From Rhodococcus sp. (in: high G+C Gram-positive bacteria) (GTDB lineage: Bacteria > Actinomycetota > Actinomycetes > Mycobacteriales > Mycobacteriaceae): a DNA stretch of 54,244 bases. A model generated the notes under the pieces. The model saw only the letters and a program-made list of their open reading frames with translations. It ran no database searches and had not been told where the DNA came from. Position 1 is the stretch's first letter, and every line of letters begins with the position of its first letter. The stretch is taken from the NCBI RefSeq assembly GCF_023264675.1, contig NZ_JAHFVG010000040.1, forward strand, positions 1 through 54,244, given 5' to 3'. The position numbers were made by a program, and so were the translations under genes. This document shows, piece by piece, positions 1 to 6,828 of this stretch.

Positions 1-341
1 CGTTCACTCCCCCGACCACGACGACGGCCCCGCTCACCACGACGACGGCGCCCACGACGACCACCGAGGAACCGACGACCACCACGCGCGAAACCACGAC
101 GACCACCACTCCGCCGCCGACCACCACCACAACAACGGCGCCGACGACCACCACGACGACCGCGCCGCCGACCACCACGACGTCCGGCGGCGGCATCACC
201 ATTCCGTCGTTCACATTGCCGACCATTCCCGGATTCGGCGGTGGCGACGAGGAAGAGCCTCAGGCCGCCGGGGAACCGTTCGCGGGCGACAACCTTCCGA
301 CCACAGGCGTTTCGGACACTGATCGACAAGGACAGCGATGA
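1..341 (+). CDS. pknA: Serine/threonine protein kinase PknA, C-terminal fragment (partial)
   Basis: The reading frame is open from base 3 and ends with TGA at 339-341, overlapping the pknB start as ATGA, so the two are probably translationally coupled. The visible part is only the tail: a low-complexity run of Thr and Pro (repeated TTTTAP-like blocks), then a Gly/Ile/Pro stretch and an acidic GDEEE segment. The kinase domain and any membrane segment lie outside the window. The identity rests on position, because pknA immediately precedes pknB in Mycobacteriales, and on the Thr/Pro-rich character of PknA tails. PknA is a membrane Ser/Thr kinase that acts with PknB in cell elongation and division. 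Another secreted or membrane protein with a Thr-rich stalk is formally possible. Confidence 0.72.
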   Translation, partial: FTPPTTTTAPLTTTTAPTTTTEEPTTTTRETTTTTTPPPTTTTTTAPTTTTTTAPPTTTTSGGGITIPSFTLPTIPGFGGGDEEEPQAAGEPFAGDNLPTTGVSDTDRQGQR

Positions 342-2257
342 CGACTCCCCGTGAACTCTCCTCCCGCTACGTGCTGGGAGAGATACTCGGTTTCGGTGGA
401 ATGTCCGAGGTCCATCTCGCACGGGACAACCGACTCGACCGCGATGTGGCAATCAAGGTGCTGCGCGCCGATCTCGCGCGCGATCCCACGTTCTACCTGC
501 GGTTCCGCCGTGAAGCGCAGAATGCCGCCGCACTCAATCATCCCGCCATCGTCGCCGTCTACGACACCGGTGAAGCCGAAACCGACGCCGGGCCGCTGCC
601 GTTCATCGTGATGGAGTACGTGGAGGGAAACACCCTCCGCGACATCGTCCGCGCCGAAGGCCCGATGCCCGCGCGGCGTGCGATGGAAGTGATCGCCGAC
701 GTCTGCGCTGCACTCGACTTCAGTCACCGCAACGGCATCGTCCACCGCGACGTCAAGCCTGCCAACGTGATGATCAACAATGCGGGCGCGGTCAAGGTGA
801 TGGATTTCGGTATCGCCCGTGCCATCGCGGACAGCTCCAGCCCGATGACGCAGACCGCTGCGGTCATCGGTACAGCGCAATACCTTTCGCCCGAGCAGGC
901 GCGCGGCGAGCAGGTCGATGCCCGCTCCGATGTGTACTCCCTCGGCTGCGTGCTGTTCGAGATCCTCACCGGTGAGCCGCCCTTCAAGGGTGATTCGCCG
1001 GTGGCTGTCGCGTACCAGCACGTGCGTGAGGATCCGGAGCTTCCGTCCCTCGTCAATCCGGACATTCCTCGCGAGCTCGACTCCATCATTCTCAAGGCGA
1101 TGGCCAAGAATCCGGCCAACCGCTACCAGTCCGCTGCCGAGATGCGCACCGACCTCGTGCGGGTTCTCGGCGGACAGCGACCGAGTGCGCCGACCGTCAT
1201 GAACGACGAGGACCGCACCACCATCCTCGGGTCGATGGATGCTCGTGCGCCACAGCCTCGTCAGTCGGCAGGCCCGGCCGCAGTGGGGTCGGGTGCCCGC
1301 CATTCCGAGGACGACGAGAAGCCCAAGAAGCGTGGTCTGCGGATCGCCCTCCTCGCGGTCGCGGCGGTCGTCGTCATCGGGATCGTCACCGCGTTCCTGC
1401 TGTCGCTGACCTCGTCCACCGATCGGGTGACGCTACCGACCGTCGCCGCTCTCGATTCCTCCGAAGCCGTATCGACGCTGCAGGGCCTCGGCCTTCGAGT
1501 CAACGTTCAGGAGAAGCCCGACGCGACCGTCCCCTCGGGGAAGGTCATCGGCTCGCAGCCTGCATCGGGCACCGAGGTGGACTCACCGAGCAACGTCAAC
1601 CTCGACGTCTCGACCGGTCCTGCGCAGGTCCAGGTTCCCCAACTTGCAGGCAAGACCCAGCAACAGGCCGCGCAGGCGCTGTCCGCGCTCGGACTGCAGG
1701 TCGACGGCACCGTCGCCCGCGCTCCGTCCACTCCGGAGAATCTCGACAAGGTGGTCGAGCAGAACCCGTCGTCCGGCGTCGCGATCACCGTCGGGTCCTC
1801 GATCAAGATCACTCTGGGAAGCGGTCCTGCGGAAATCCGCGTGCCCAACGTCGTCGGGCAGCAGATCGAGATCGCTCAGCCCAACGTCGAGGGCGCGGGC
1901 TTCAAGGTCGAGATCGAGAACATCGACTCCAGCCAGCCGGTCGGCGAGGTCGTCTCCACCGATCCCGCGGGCGGTACCAACGTGGCCGAGGGCAGCACGA
2001 TCAAGCTGCGCGTGTCCAACGGCGACAAGATTCCGATGCCGGACCTGCTCGGCCTCACCCCCGCCCAGGCACTCTCCGCGATGGAAGCTGCCGGATGGAC
2101 GGGGACGAGCTCCAACATCACCACCGGTACCCAGGCCCAACTGGACGCCACGATGGTCGGAAAGATCGTCAACCAGCAGGAACCCGCAGGCTCGGAGATC
2201 ACGAAGACTCAAACCGTCAACGTCGATCTCGGAATACTGGGTATCCCGGGTCGCTAG
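338..2257 (+). CDS. pknB: Serine/threonine protein kinase PknB with four PASTA repeats
   Basis: This is the essential membrane kinase that senses peptidoglycan fragments or lipid II and controls cell-wall synthesis. The kinase domain spans about residues 11-275: glycine loop GFGGMSEV from 18, catalytic Lys40, HRD at 136-138 and DFG at 156-158. Activation-loop threonines T171 and T173 (TQT) sit at the same numbers as the autophosphorylated pair of M. tuberculosis PknB. A juxtamembrane linker leads to one membrane segment at about 335-357. Four extracellular PASTA units of roughly 65-70 residues follow, to residue 639. The ATG overlaps the pknA stop. It converges on trpG, whose stop is about 36 bp away. 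Likely substrates encoded in this window are CwlM and the MurJ-linked complex. Confidence 0.97.
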   Translation: MTTPRELSSRYVLGEILGFGGMSEVHLARDNRLDRDVAIKVLRADLARDPTFYLRFRREAQNAAALNHPAIVAVYDTGEAETDAGPLPFIVMEYVEGNTLRDIVRAEGPMPARRAMEVIADVCAALDFSHRNGIVHRDVKPANVMINNAGAVKVMDFGIARAIADSSSPMTQTAAVIGTAQYLSPEQARGEQVDARSDVYSLGCVLFEILTGEPPFKGDSPVAVAYQHVREDPELPSLVNPDIPRELDSIILKAMAKNPANRYQSAAEMRTDLVRVLGGQRPSAPTVMNDEDRTTILGSMDARAPQPRQSAGPAAVGSGARHSEDDEKPKKRGLRIALLAVAAVVVIGIVTAFLLSLTSSTDRVTLPTVAALDSSEAVSTLQGLGLRVNVQEKPDATVPSGKVIGSQPASGTEVDSPSNVNLDVSTGPAQVQVPQLAGKTQQQAAQALSALGLQVDGTVARAPSTPENLDKVVEQNPSSGVAITVGSSIKITLGSGPAEIRVPNVVGQQIEIAQPNVEGAGFKVEIENIDSSQPVGEVVSTDPAGGTNVAEGSTIKLRVSNGDKIPMPDLLGLTPAQALSAMEAAGWTGTSSNITTGTQAQLDATMVGKIVNQQEPAGSEITKTQTVNVDLGILGIPGR

Positions 2258-2293
2258 AGACGCGCTCCAGCTGTGACGCGGTATCGGCGGGGT

Positions 2294-2953
2294 TTACCCG
2301 GCCGGTACCGCGGGCGCGAACGCTTCGGCGACCTGAGCTTCGAGTCGGGTGATCAAGGCGTCGTCCTGCTGTCCACCACATACCGTGAGCCAGTTCGAGA
2401 GCATCCGGTGGCCACCCTGGGTCAGAATCGACTCCGGGTGGAACTGGACGCCGTGAATGGGCAGTTCACGGTGACGCATGGCCATCACCAGGCCCGAGTC
2501 GGTCCGTCCGGTGACCTCGAGCTCGTCGGGAATCGTCTCCGGTGTGACGGTGAGCGAGTGATACCGCGTCGCGGTGAACGGATCGGGGAGACCGGCGAGG
2601 ACCCCGACGCCCGAATGGTGCACCGAGCTGGTCTTGCCGTGCAGCAGTTCCGGAGCACGATCCACCGTGGCTCCGAACGCGGCACCGATCGCCTGATGGC
2701 CGAGGCACACCCCGAGCAACGGCGTCGCGGCCTTCGCGGCAGCGGTGACCAGATCCATCGTCGCGCCCGCACGCTGCGGGGTTCCCGGGCCGGGGCTGAG
2801 CAAGATTCCGTCGAATTCGCGCGCGACCGCGTCACGGTCGTCGAGTGCTGCGTCGTCGTTTCGCCACACCTCGGCATCGACCCCGAGCTGGCCGAGGTAC
2901 TGCACGAGATTGAAAACGAAGCTGTCGTAGTTGTCGACGACCAGGATGCGCAT
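2294..2953 (-). CDS. trpG: Aminodeoxychorismate/anthranilate synthase glutaminase subunit (TrpG/PabA)
   Basis: This is a class I glutamine amidotransferase that releases ammonia from glutamine for the chorismate-using partner subunit, in tryptophan and/or folate synthesis. The 219 residues show the usual start (MRILVVDNYDSF), the oxyanion loop SPGPGTP near 53-59, nucleophile Cys83 in GVCLGHQ, and the C-terminal His/Glu dyad in GVQFHPES. No TrpE or PabB gene is nearby. The position next to pknB matches Rv0013 of M. tuberculosis, where one subunit probably serves both pathways. The start ATG at 2953 is the only one consistent with the family N-terminus. The neighbour upstream on the same strand is the DUF881 gene, 25 bp away. 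Confidence 0.94.
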   Translation of the reverse strand: MRILVVDNYDSFVFNLVQYLGQLGVDAEVWRNDDAALDDRDAVAREFDGILLSPGPGTPQRAGATMDLVTAAAKAATPLLGVCLGHQAIGAAFGATVDRAPELLHGKTSSVHHSGVGVLAGLPDPFTATRYHSLTVTPETIPDELEVTGRTDSGLVMAMRHRELPIHGVQFHPESILTQGGHRMLSNWLTVCGGQQDDALITRLEAQVAEAFAPAVPAG

Positions 2954-2978
2954 GCGCCCCAGAATAGGTCAGACGCGC

Positions 2979-3752
2979 TCAGCGGGGTCGGTCGCCGTTG
3001 ACCGGCTCGGCGTAGCGCGTGCGAATCGTGCCCTCGTACGCCGGGACCGTCAGGTCCGCCGACGGTCCGACGGAAAAGCCGAGGCCGTATCTGACGGCGT
3101 ACTGCTTGAACACACGGACGCCCGGCGAGCTGTCGACGGCATCGGTCAGTGCACCTGGATCGCCGAGGGCTGTCATCACGTACGGAGGGCTGTAGGTGCG
3201 GCCGTCCAACAGCAGAGTGTTGCCGATACACCGCGGCGCGAGGCGACTCACGATGCGTTGATCCTGCATCGCCACTGCCGTTGCCCCGCCTGCCCACAGC
3301 GCATTGAGAACGCTCTGGATGTCCTGCTGATGTACGACGAGGTCGTTCGGGGATGCATCGGAGGCATAGCGGCCGTCCTGACCCCGCGGAGCGTCGGTCA
3401 GCGTCACCACGATTCCCGAGCCGGAACCGGCAACCAGACCGGCGGGGCCGGCCAACTCGTCGGCGCGGGCCCGGACCACACCCACGTCCGCGTCGTCGGC
3501 GCCCGCAGCGGCCTGCAGGGCTTCCAGTCGATCGGCGAGGTCGTCTCGAACGGTCTGGGCGTCGTCCGCGCCTGCCTGGGCGTCACGGACGAGACTGGAC
3601 AACCGTGTTGTGTCGCCGCGGCGGATCTCGTCGCCGTGCGAAAACTGCCTCGTCGTGGCCAGCAGGATTCCTGCGCCGAGGCAGACGACGATCACCAGGA
3701 TTGCCCAGACGCGCGGTGCTGCGCCCCGAACGCGCGATGTTTCCGAAGCCAT
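2979..3752 (-). CDS. DUF881 family membrane-anchored protein (Rv0012 homologue)
   Basis: The protein has 257 residues: a short cytoplasmic N-terminus, one membrane segment at about residues 15-36, then an external domain with a coiled-coil-like stretch rich in Ala, Asp, Arg and Glu (about 60-100), followed by the DUF881 fold. Motifs typical of DUF881 are visible: GSGIVVTLTDAP, NDLVVHQQDIQSVLNALWAGGA and the TYSPPYVMTALGDP region. The molecular function is unknown. The family occurs near division genes in Gram-positive bacteria. Here it lies between trpG and crgA, as Rv0012 does in M. tuberculosis. The gene is divergent from crgA, and their shared 274-bp spacer carries three DnaA-box-like sequences. 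Confidence 0.88.
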   Translation of the reverse strand: MASETSRVRGAAPRVWAILVIVVCLGAGILLATTRQFSHGDEIRRGDTTRLSSLVRDAQAGADDAQTVRDDLADRLEALQAAAGADDADVGVVRARADELAGPAGLVAGSGSGIVVTLTDAPRGQDGRYASDASPNDLVVHQQDIQSVLNALWAGGATAVAMQDQRIVSRLAPRCIGNTLLLDGRTYSPPYVMTALGDPGALTDAVDSSPGVRVFKQYAVRYGLGFSVGPSADLTVPAYEGTIRTRYAEPVNGDRPR

Positions 3753-3906
3753 GGCCTCTCCGGTGCTCTCCTGTGGGTTTCCGCTGAGCTAGCGTGTACT
3801 TGGCGTGTGCTCGTTTCCGGGCACGCGCCCAGAGAAATCAGACGCTACCTGCTCGCGAGAGATCATCGGTGTCGAGGGTTGGAACCGCATTGCGAACGGC
3901 GGCACG

Positions 3907-3951
3907 TTATCCACAGCCGTTCGAGCGGTTGTCCACAACCTCGTGTCCACA
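3907..3951 (+). promoter_or_regulatory. Cluster of three DnaA-box-like sequences upstream of crgA
   Basis: Three 9-mers in the same orientation fall within 45 bp: TTATCCACA at 3907-3915 (perfect E. coli-type box), TTGTCCACA at 3929-3937 (the mycobacterial consensus) and GTGTCCACA at 3943-3951 (one mismatch). The starts are 22 and 14 bp apart. They lie in the spacer between the divergent DUF881 gene and crgA. Binding by DnaA is inferred from the sequence only. Confidence 0.6.
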
Positions 3952-4026
3952 GATCTGATCGCCGAAGGATCGGCCGTCGATCCTGCAGGTGCTGGAGCTC
4001 GAGATCGCGACTACGAAGGAGAAGAC

Positions 4027-4290
4027 ATGCCGAAATCGAAGGTTCGTAAGAAGAAGGACTATGTGATCGCACCGGGGTCGCGCACTCCCGGTTCCATCAA
4101 GTCCGGCCCGTCCAGCCCGTTCTACGTCGCCGTGATGCTCGGATTCATGCTGGTAGGGCTGGTGTGGCTCCTGGTCTACTACCTCGCAGCCGAGAACATC
4201 GGCTGGATGAACAGCCTCGGCGCCTGGAACTTCCTGATCGGGTTCGGCTTCATGGTGGTCGGCCTCGTGATGACGATGCGGTGGCGATGA
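4027..4290 (+). CDS. crgA: Cell division protein CrgA
   Basis: This small membrane protein of 87 residues helps assemble the actinobacterial divisome; mycobacterial CrgA binds FtsZ, FtsQ, FtsI/PBP3 and CwsA. The N-terminus is basic ([13 protein letters not shown]), followed by the conserved Pro/Ser/Gly stretch ending PSSPFYV, membrane segment 1 at about 31-53, a short external loop ([14 protein letters not shown]) and membrane segment 2 at about 66-83. The ATG at 4027 follows GAAGGAGAAGAC, a strong ribosome site. An upstream extension of the frame to 3805 would run through the DnaA boxes and is not credible. A PH-domain gene follows 69 bp downstream, as in M. tuberculosis (Rv0011c-Rv0010c). 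Confidence 0.96.
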   Translation: MPKSKVRKKKDYVIAPGSRTPGSIKSGPSSPFYVAVMLGFMLVGLVWLLVYYLAAENIGWMNSLGAWNFLIGFGFMVVGLVMTMRWR

Positions 4291-4359
4291 TCGCGCTCTC
4301 GACCGAGAGCCCGACCGGAAGTCGTACGCGGCTAGTTACACGGGTGTCATTCATCCCCA

Positions 4360-4842
4360 ATGTGGATAAAGCCTGTGGATAACTTTTCCGACGATCCACA
4401 GGCTGTGCACAACGATGCATGGTCGACGCCGCGTGCCGCTGTCGTCGCCTTGGCCGTCGGCGGGTTTGTGCTGTTCACAGCTGCGGCGCTGACCGATACC
4501 GATCCGGCGGGGCGGTTGTTGATCTCGCTGGGTGCCCTTGGCCTGTGGATAATCGCCGGTTTGGGCGCCTATCAACGCCCACGCCTGTGGATAGATGCGG
4601 GCGCGCTGTCGATGAAACGACTGACAGGCGTCCGGACATATCGACCCGATGAAATCGTCCGCATCAAATTGGTCCGTTATCCCCGACTGGGTCGACGCGT
4701 ACCGATGCTCGAAATCGACGTGAAACGGGCCGACGAGGACGAAGATCGCCTGATCATCTTCGGGCGCTGGGATCTGGGTACGGACCCTCAGGACGTGTAC
4801 GACGCCTTGGCGCGACACGGACTGGTCCCGACCGAGCGCTGA
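4360..4842 (+). CDS. PH-domain-like membrane protein (Rv0010c homologue)
   Basis: The 160-residue protein has two probable membrane helices near the N-terminus (about 23-44 and 53-71) and then a compact soluble domain with the bacterial PH-like pattern (RRVPMLEIDVKR, then LIIFGRWDLGTDPQDVYDALARHGL). The function is unknown. Gene order after crgA and the C-terminal RWDLGTDP motif fit M. tuberculosis Rv0010c. The start is uncertain: ATG at 4360 lacks a clear ribosome site, and the first codons are made of two TGTGGATAA DnaA-box-like words. GTG at 4375 is an alternative that removes only five residues. It converges on the rhomboid gene, 37 bp away. Confidence 0.82.
   Translation: MWIKPVDNFSDDPQAVHNDAWSTPRAAVVALAVGGFVLFTAAALTDTDPAGRLLISLGALGLWIIAGLGAYQRPRLWIDAGALSMKRLTGVRTYRPDEIVRIKLVRYPRLGRRVPMLEIDVKRADEDEDRLIIFGRWDLGTDPQDVYDALARHGLVPTER
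4361..4412 (-). promoter_or_regulatory. DnaA-box-like cluster at the start of the PH-domain gene
   Basis: TGTGGATAA occurs at 4361-4369 and again at 4374-4382; both are exact reverse complements of TTATCCACA. ATCCACAGG follows at 4394 and TGTGCACAA at 4404-4412. A further TGTGGATAA lies inside the gene at 4544-4552. Together with the 3907-3951 group this makes about seven box-like words in 650 bp around crgA. DnaA binding is inference. Confidence 0.5.
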
Positions 4843-4879
4843 CTCCAGCCGCCGCCACAGCCATTCGAGGGCAGTTGGC

Positions 4880-5779
4880 TCAGAGGCCCATCTGGGATCG
4901 CAGATCGAGGACGCGGACCCCGATGACGAGCAGCGCGAGTACGGCAACGCCCGCTACCGCAAACCAGCCGAGCTTCGGTGACCGCGTGCTACCGGGCACG
5001 AACAGGATGCCCGCCGTCGCGAGCGCCCCGGCGACAAGGCCGCCCATGTGTCCCCACAGGGAGATGCCGGGGATCGAGATACTGATGACGACGTTGAGCC
5101 CGATCACCACCAGCACCGGCGTCGGGCTGCGTTTGAGCTTGAGCAGGATGACGGCTTGCGCACCCAGCAGGCCGAAGATGGCGCCGGACGCACCAGCGGT
5201 GAGGCTGATCGGACTTTCGAGAATCATCACCGATGCGCTACCGCCGAGCAGGGACACCGCGTAGACCGCGATGTAGCGAGCACGGCCGAGAATGGCTTCG
5301 ACGTCGCGTCCGATGATGTACAGCGCGAACATGTTGACGAGCAGGTGTATCGGCCCGAAGTGCAGAAACCCGCTGCCGAGAAGACGCTCGACGTCACCCG
5401 TTGCCACGGCGGGCGGGAACAACGCCCAGGCGCGGAACAGCGATGAGTCGACCGTGTTGTCGATGAGGCTGCGCGACTGCACGGCAGTCAGCGCGAACGC
5501 GAGAACGTTCAATCCCATCAGGATGTAGGTAACGAGGCCGTAGGTGGAGCCGGGCTGTGCACCGGCGACGGTACGGGCCGGGCGCACCGAGGCGTTGCCC
5601 GCGCGTACGCACTCGGTGCAGTGCTGCCCGACCGACGCCGGTTGCAAGCACTCGGGGCATGCAGGCCGCCCGCATCGCGAGCAGGCGAGACCGGTGGGTC
5701 GGTCGGGATGCACTACGCACCTCGACTGAGGTGGGGTGGGCTCGTTGCCGTACGCGCCACCCCAGCCGGGGTTCGTCAT
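4880..5779 (-). CDS. Rhomboid family intramembrane serine protease with N-terminal zinc-binding motif
   Basis: Rhomboids cut membrane proteins inside the lipid bilayer. This 299-residue form begins with a Cys/His-rich segment (C21, H24, C33, C36, C41, C44, H53, C54, C57) resembling a B-box zinc finger. About six membrane helices follow. The catalytic serine is S198 in GASGAIFG and the catalytic histidine is H244 in WGHMGG; the HLLVN motif of helix 2 is at 145-149. The substrate is unknown. The start is set at ATG 5779 (MTNPGWGGAYG), preceded by GAAAGAAATTCACG. Twenty more upstream codons are open but overlap the ppiA end and look unlike a protein start. The gene lies 31 bp downstream of ppiA on the same strand. 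Confidence 0.93.
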   Translation of the reverse strand: MTNPGWGGAYGNEPTPPQSRCVVHPDRPTGLACSRCGRPACPECLQPASVGQHCTECVRAGNASVRPARTVAGAQPGSTYGLVTYILMGLNVLAFALTAVQSRSLIDNTVDSSLFRAWALFPPAVATGDVERLLGSGFLHFGPIHLLVNMFALYIIGRDVEAILGRARYIAVYAVSLLGGSASVMILESPISLTAGASGAIFGLLGAQAVILLKLKRSPTPVLVVIGLNVVISISIPGISLWGHMGGLVAGALATAGILFVPGSTRSPKLGWFAVAGVAVLALLVIGVRVLDLRSQMGL

Positions 5780-5810
5780 CGTGAATTTCTTTCGTGGGTC
5801 GGAACGAGTG

Positions 5811-6338
5811 TCAGGACAGCGTGATGCTGTTGATGACAACCTCGTCGACCGGGCGATCGCCGCGTCCCACCGGGGTGCCGGAGATGGCGTCGACGACCTT
5901 CTTCGATGCCTCGTCGGTCACCTCGCCGAAGATGGTGTGCTTGCGGTTGAGGTGAGGCGTCTTCGTCGTGGTGATGAAGAACTGCGATCCGTTGGTTCCC
6001 GGGCCTGCATTGGCCATGGCCAGCAGGTACGGGCGGTCGAAGCCGAGCTCGGGGTGGAACTCGTCGCCGAACTTGTAGCCGGGGCCGCCGGTGCCGGTTC
6101 CGGTGGGGTCACCGCCCTGGATCATGAAGTTGTCGATCACGCGGTGGAAGACGGCACCGTCGAAGAACGGTCCGGTCTTTCCACCGGAGGCGTTCGTCGT
6201 CGTGTACTCCTTGGAGCCGTCGGCGAGACCGGTGAAGTTCTCGACCGTCTTCGGCGCGTGGTTGCCGAACAGTTCGATGACGATGTCGCCGCGGTTGGTG
6301 TGCAGCGTTGCCGTTGATGTCTTGTTTGGTGAAGTCAC
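5811..6338 (-). CDS. ppiA: Peptidyl-prolyl cis-trans isomerase A (cyclophilin type)
   Basis: A cytoplasmic cyclophilin that speeds cis-trans isomerisation of prolyl bonds. From the GTG at 6338 the product has 175 residues, close to the roughly 180 of M. tuberculosis PpiA (Rv0009). Cyclophilin signatures in order are HTNRGDIVIELFG, APKTVENF, FFDGAVFHRVIDNFMIQGGDP (active-site Arg and Phe/Gln), LAMANAGPGTNGSQFFI and the C-terminal GHxIFGEV-like HTIFGEV. GTG at 6338 is chosen because the family N-terminus begins a few residues before the first strand; the longer frame to 6563 would run back across the cwsA start region. Divergent from cwsA, with a 78-bp spacer. Confidence 0.95.
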   Translation of the reverse strand: MTSPNKTSTATLHTNRGDIVIELFGNHAPKTVENFTGLADGSKEYTTTNASGGKTGPFFDGAVFHRVIDNFMIQGGDPTGTGTGGPGYKFGDEFHPELGFDRPYLLAMANAGPGTNGSQFFITTTKTPHLNRKHTIFGEVTDEASKKVVDAISGTPVGRGDRPVDEVVINSITLS

Positions 6339-6416
6339 ACCCCCATCGTGCCACTGACACCTGTCGGGCAGGTACGGCAACCGTCTTTCGGTGCTCCCAT
6401 ATGGAACAGTGGAGGC

Positions 6417-6800
6417 ATGACGAGCACATCGAAGCCTTCGGCGTACCGCGACGTTGCCGTGAAGACCGGGACCACCCTGGCACGGGCAGCGAAGGTCCTC
6501 GGCACCGGATCCGCCGGCGTCGGCCTGCAGCTCGCAACGCGTGGATATGGCGTCGCCAAGCACGAATTGGAACGTCGAAAGGTTCGCCGGGCATCGAAGA
6601 TCGCCACCTCACCTCGCGTCTCGTCGCGTAACAAGAAGTTGATCGCTCTCGGCGCCGTTGCAGGCATCGCTGCGGGGGCGGCACTCCTCGCCGCCAAGCG
6701 TCGGCACACACCCGAACCTCCGGCGGACGCACCCCCGAGCCTCGAGGACTACGCCGACACACCGTTGAACGGGTCTTCGGCTCCGACACCCACCGCGTAG
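6417..6800 (+). CDS. cwsA: Probable cell wall synthesis protein CwsA
   Basis: This small protein of 127 residues has a basic amphipathic N-terminal region (about 1-70), one membrane segment at about 74-93, and a Pro/Asp/Ser-rich tail (KRRHTPEPPADAPPSLEDY). The layout and position beside ppiA match Rv0008c (CwsA), which binds CrgA and Wag31 and supports peptidoglycan synthesis and cell shape in mycobacteria. Sequence likeness is mainly in the membrane segment and the KRR..PEP tail, so the call leans on synteny. ATG at 6417 is preceded by GGAGG only one base away, too close for normal pairing, so the start may be leaderless or slightly misplaced. Convergent with the DUF1023 gene. Confidence 0.72.
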   Translation: MTSTSKPSAYRDVAVKTGTTLARAAKVLGTGSAGVGLQLATRGYGVAKHELERRKVRRASKIATSPRVSSRNKKLIALGAVAGIAAGAALLAAKRRHTPEPPADAPPSLEDYADTPLNGSSAPTPTA

Positions 6801-6828
6801 GACGCGTGTCCCCGGTAGGTGCACCGGC

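Noticed and set aside
260..1303. 347-codon minus-strand frame opposite pknB
   Set aside because: Antisense shadow of the kinase domain; no ribosome site or family.
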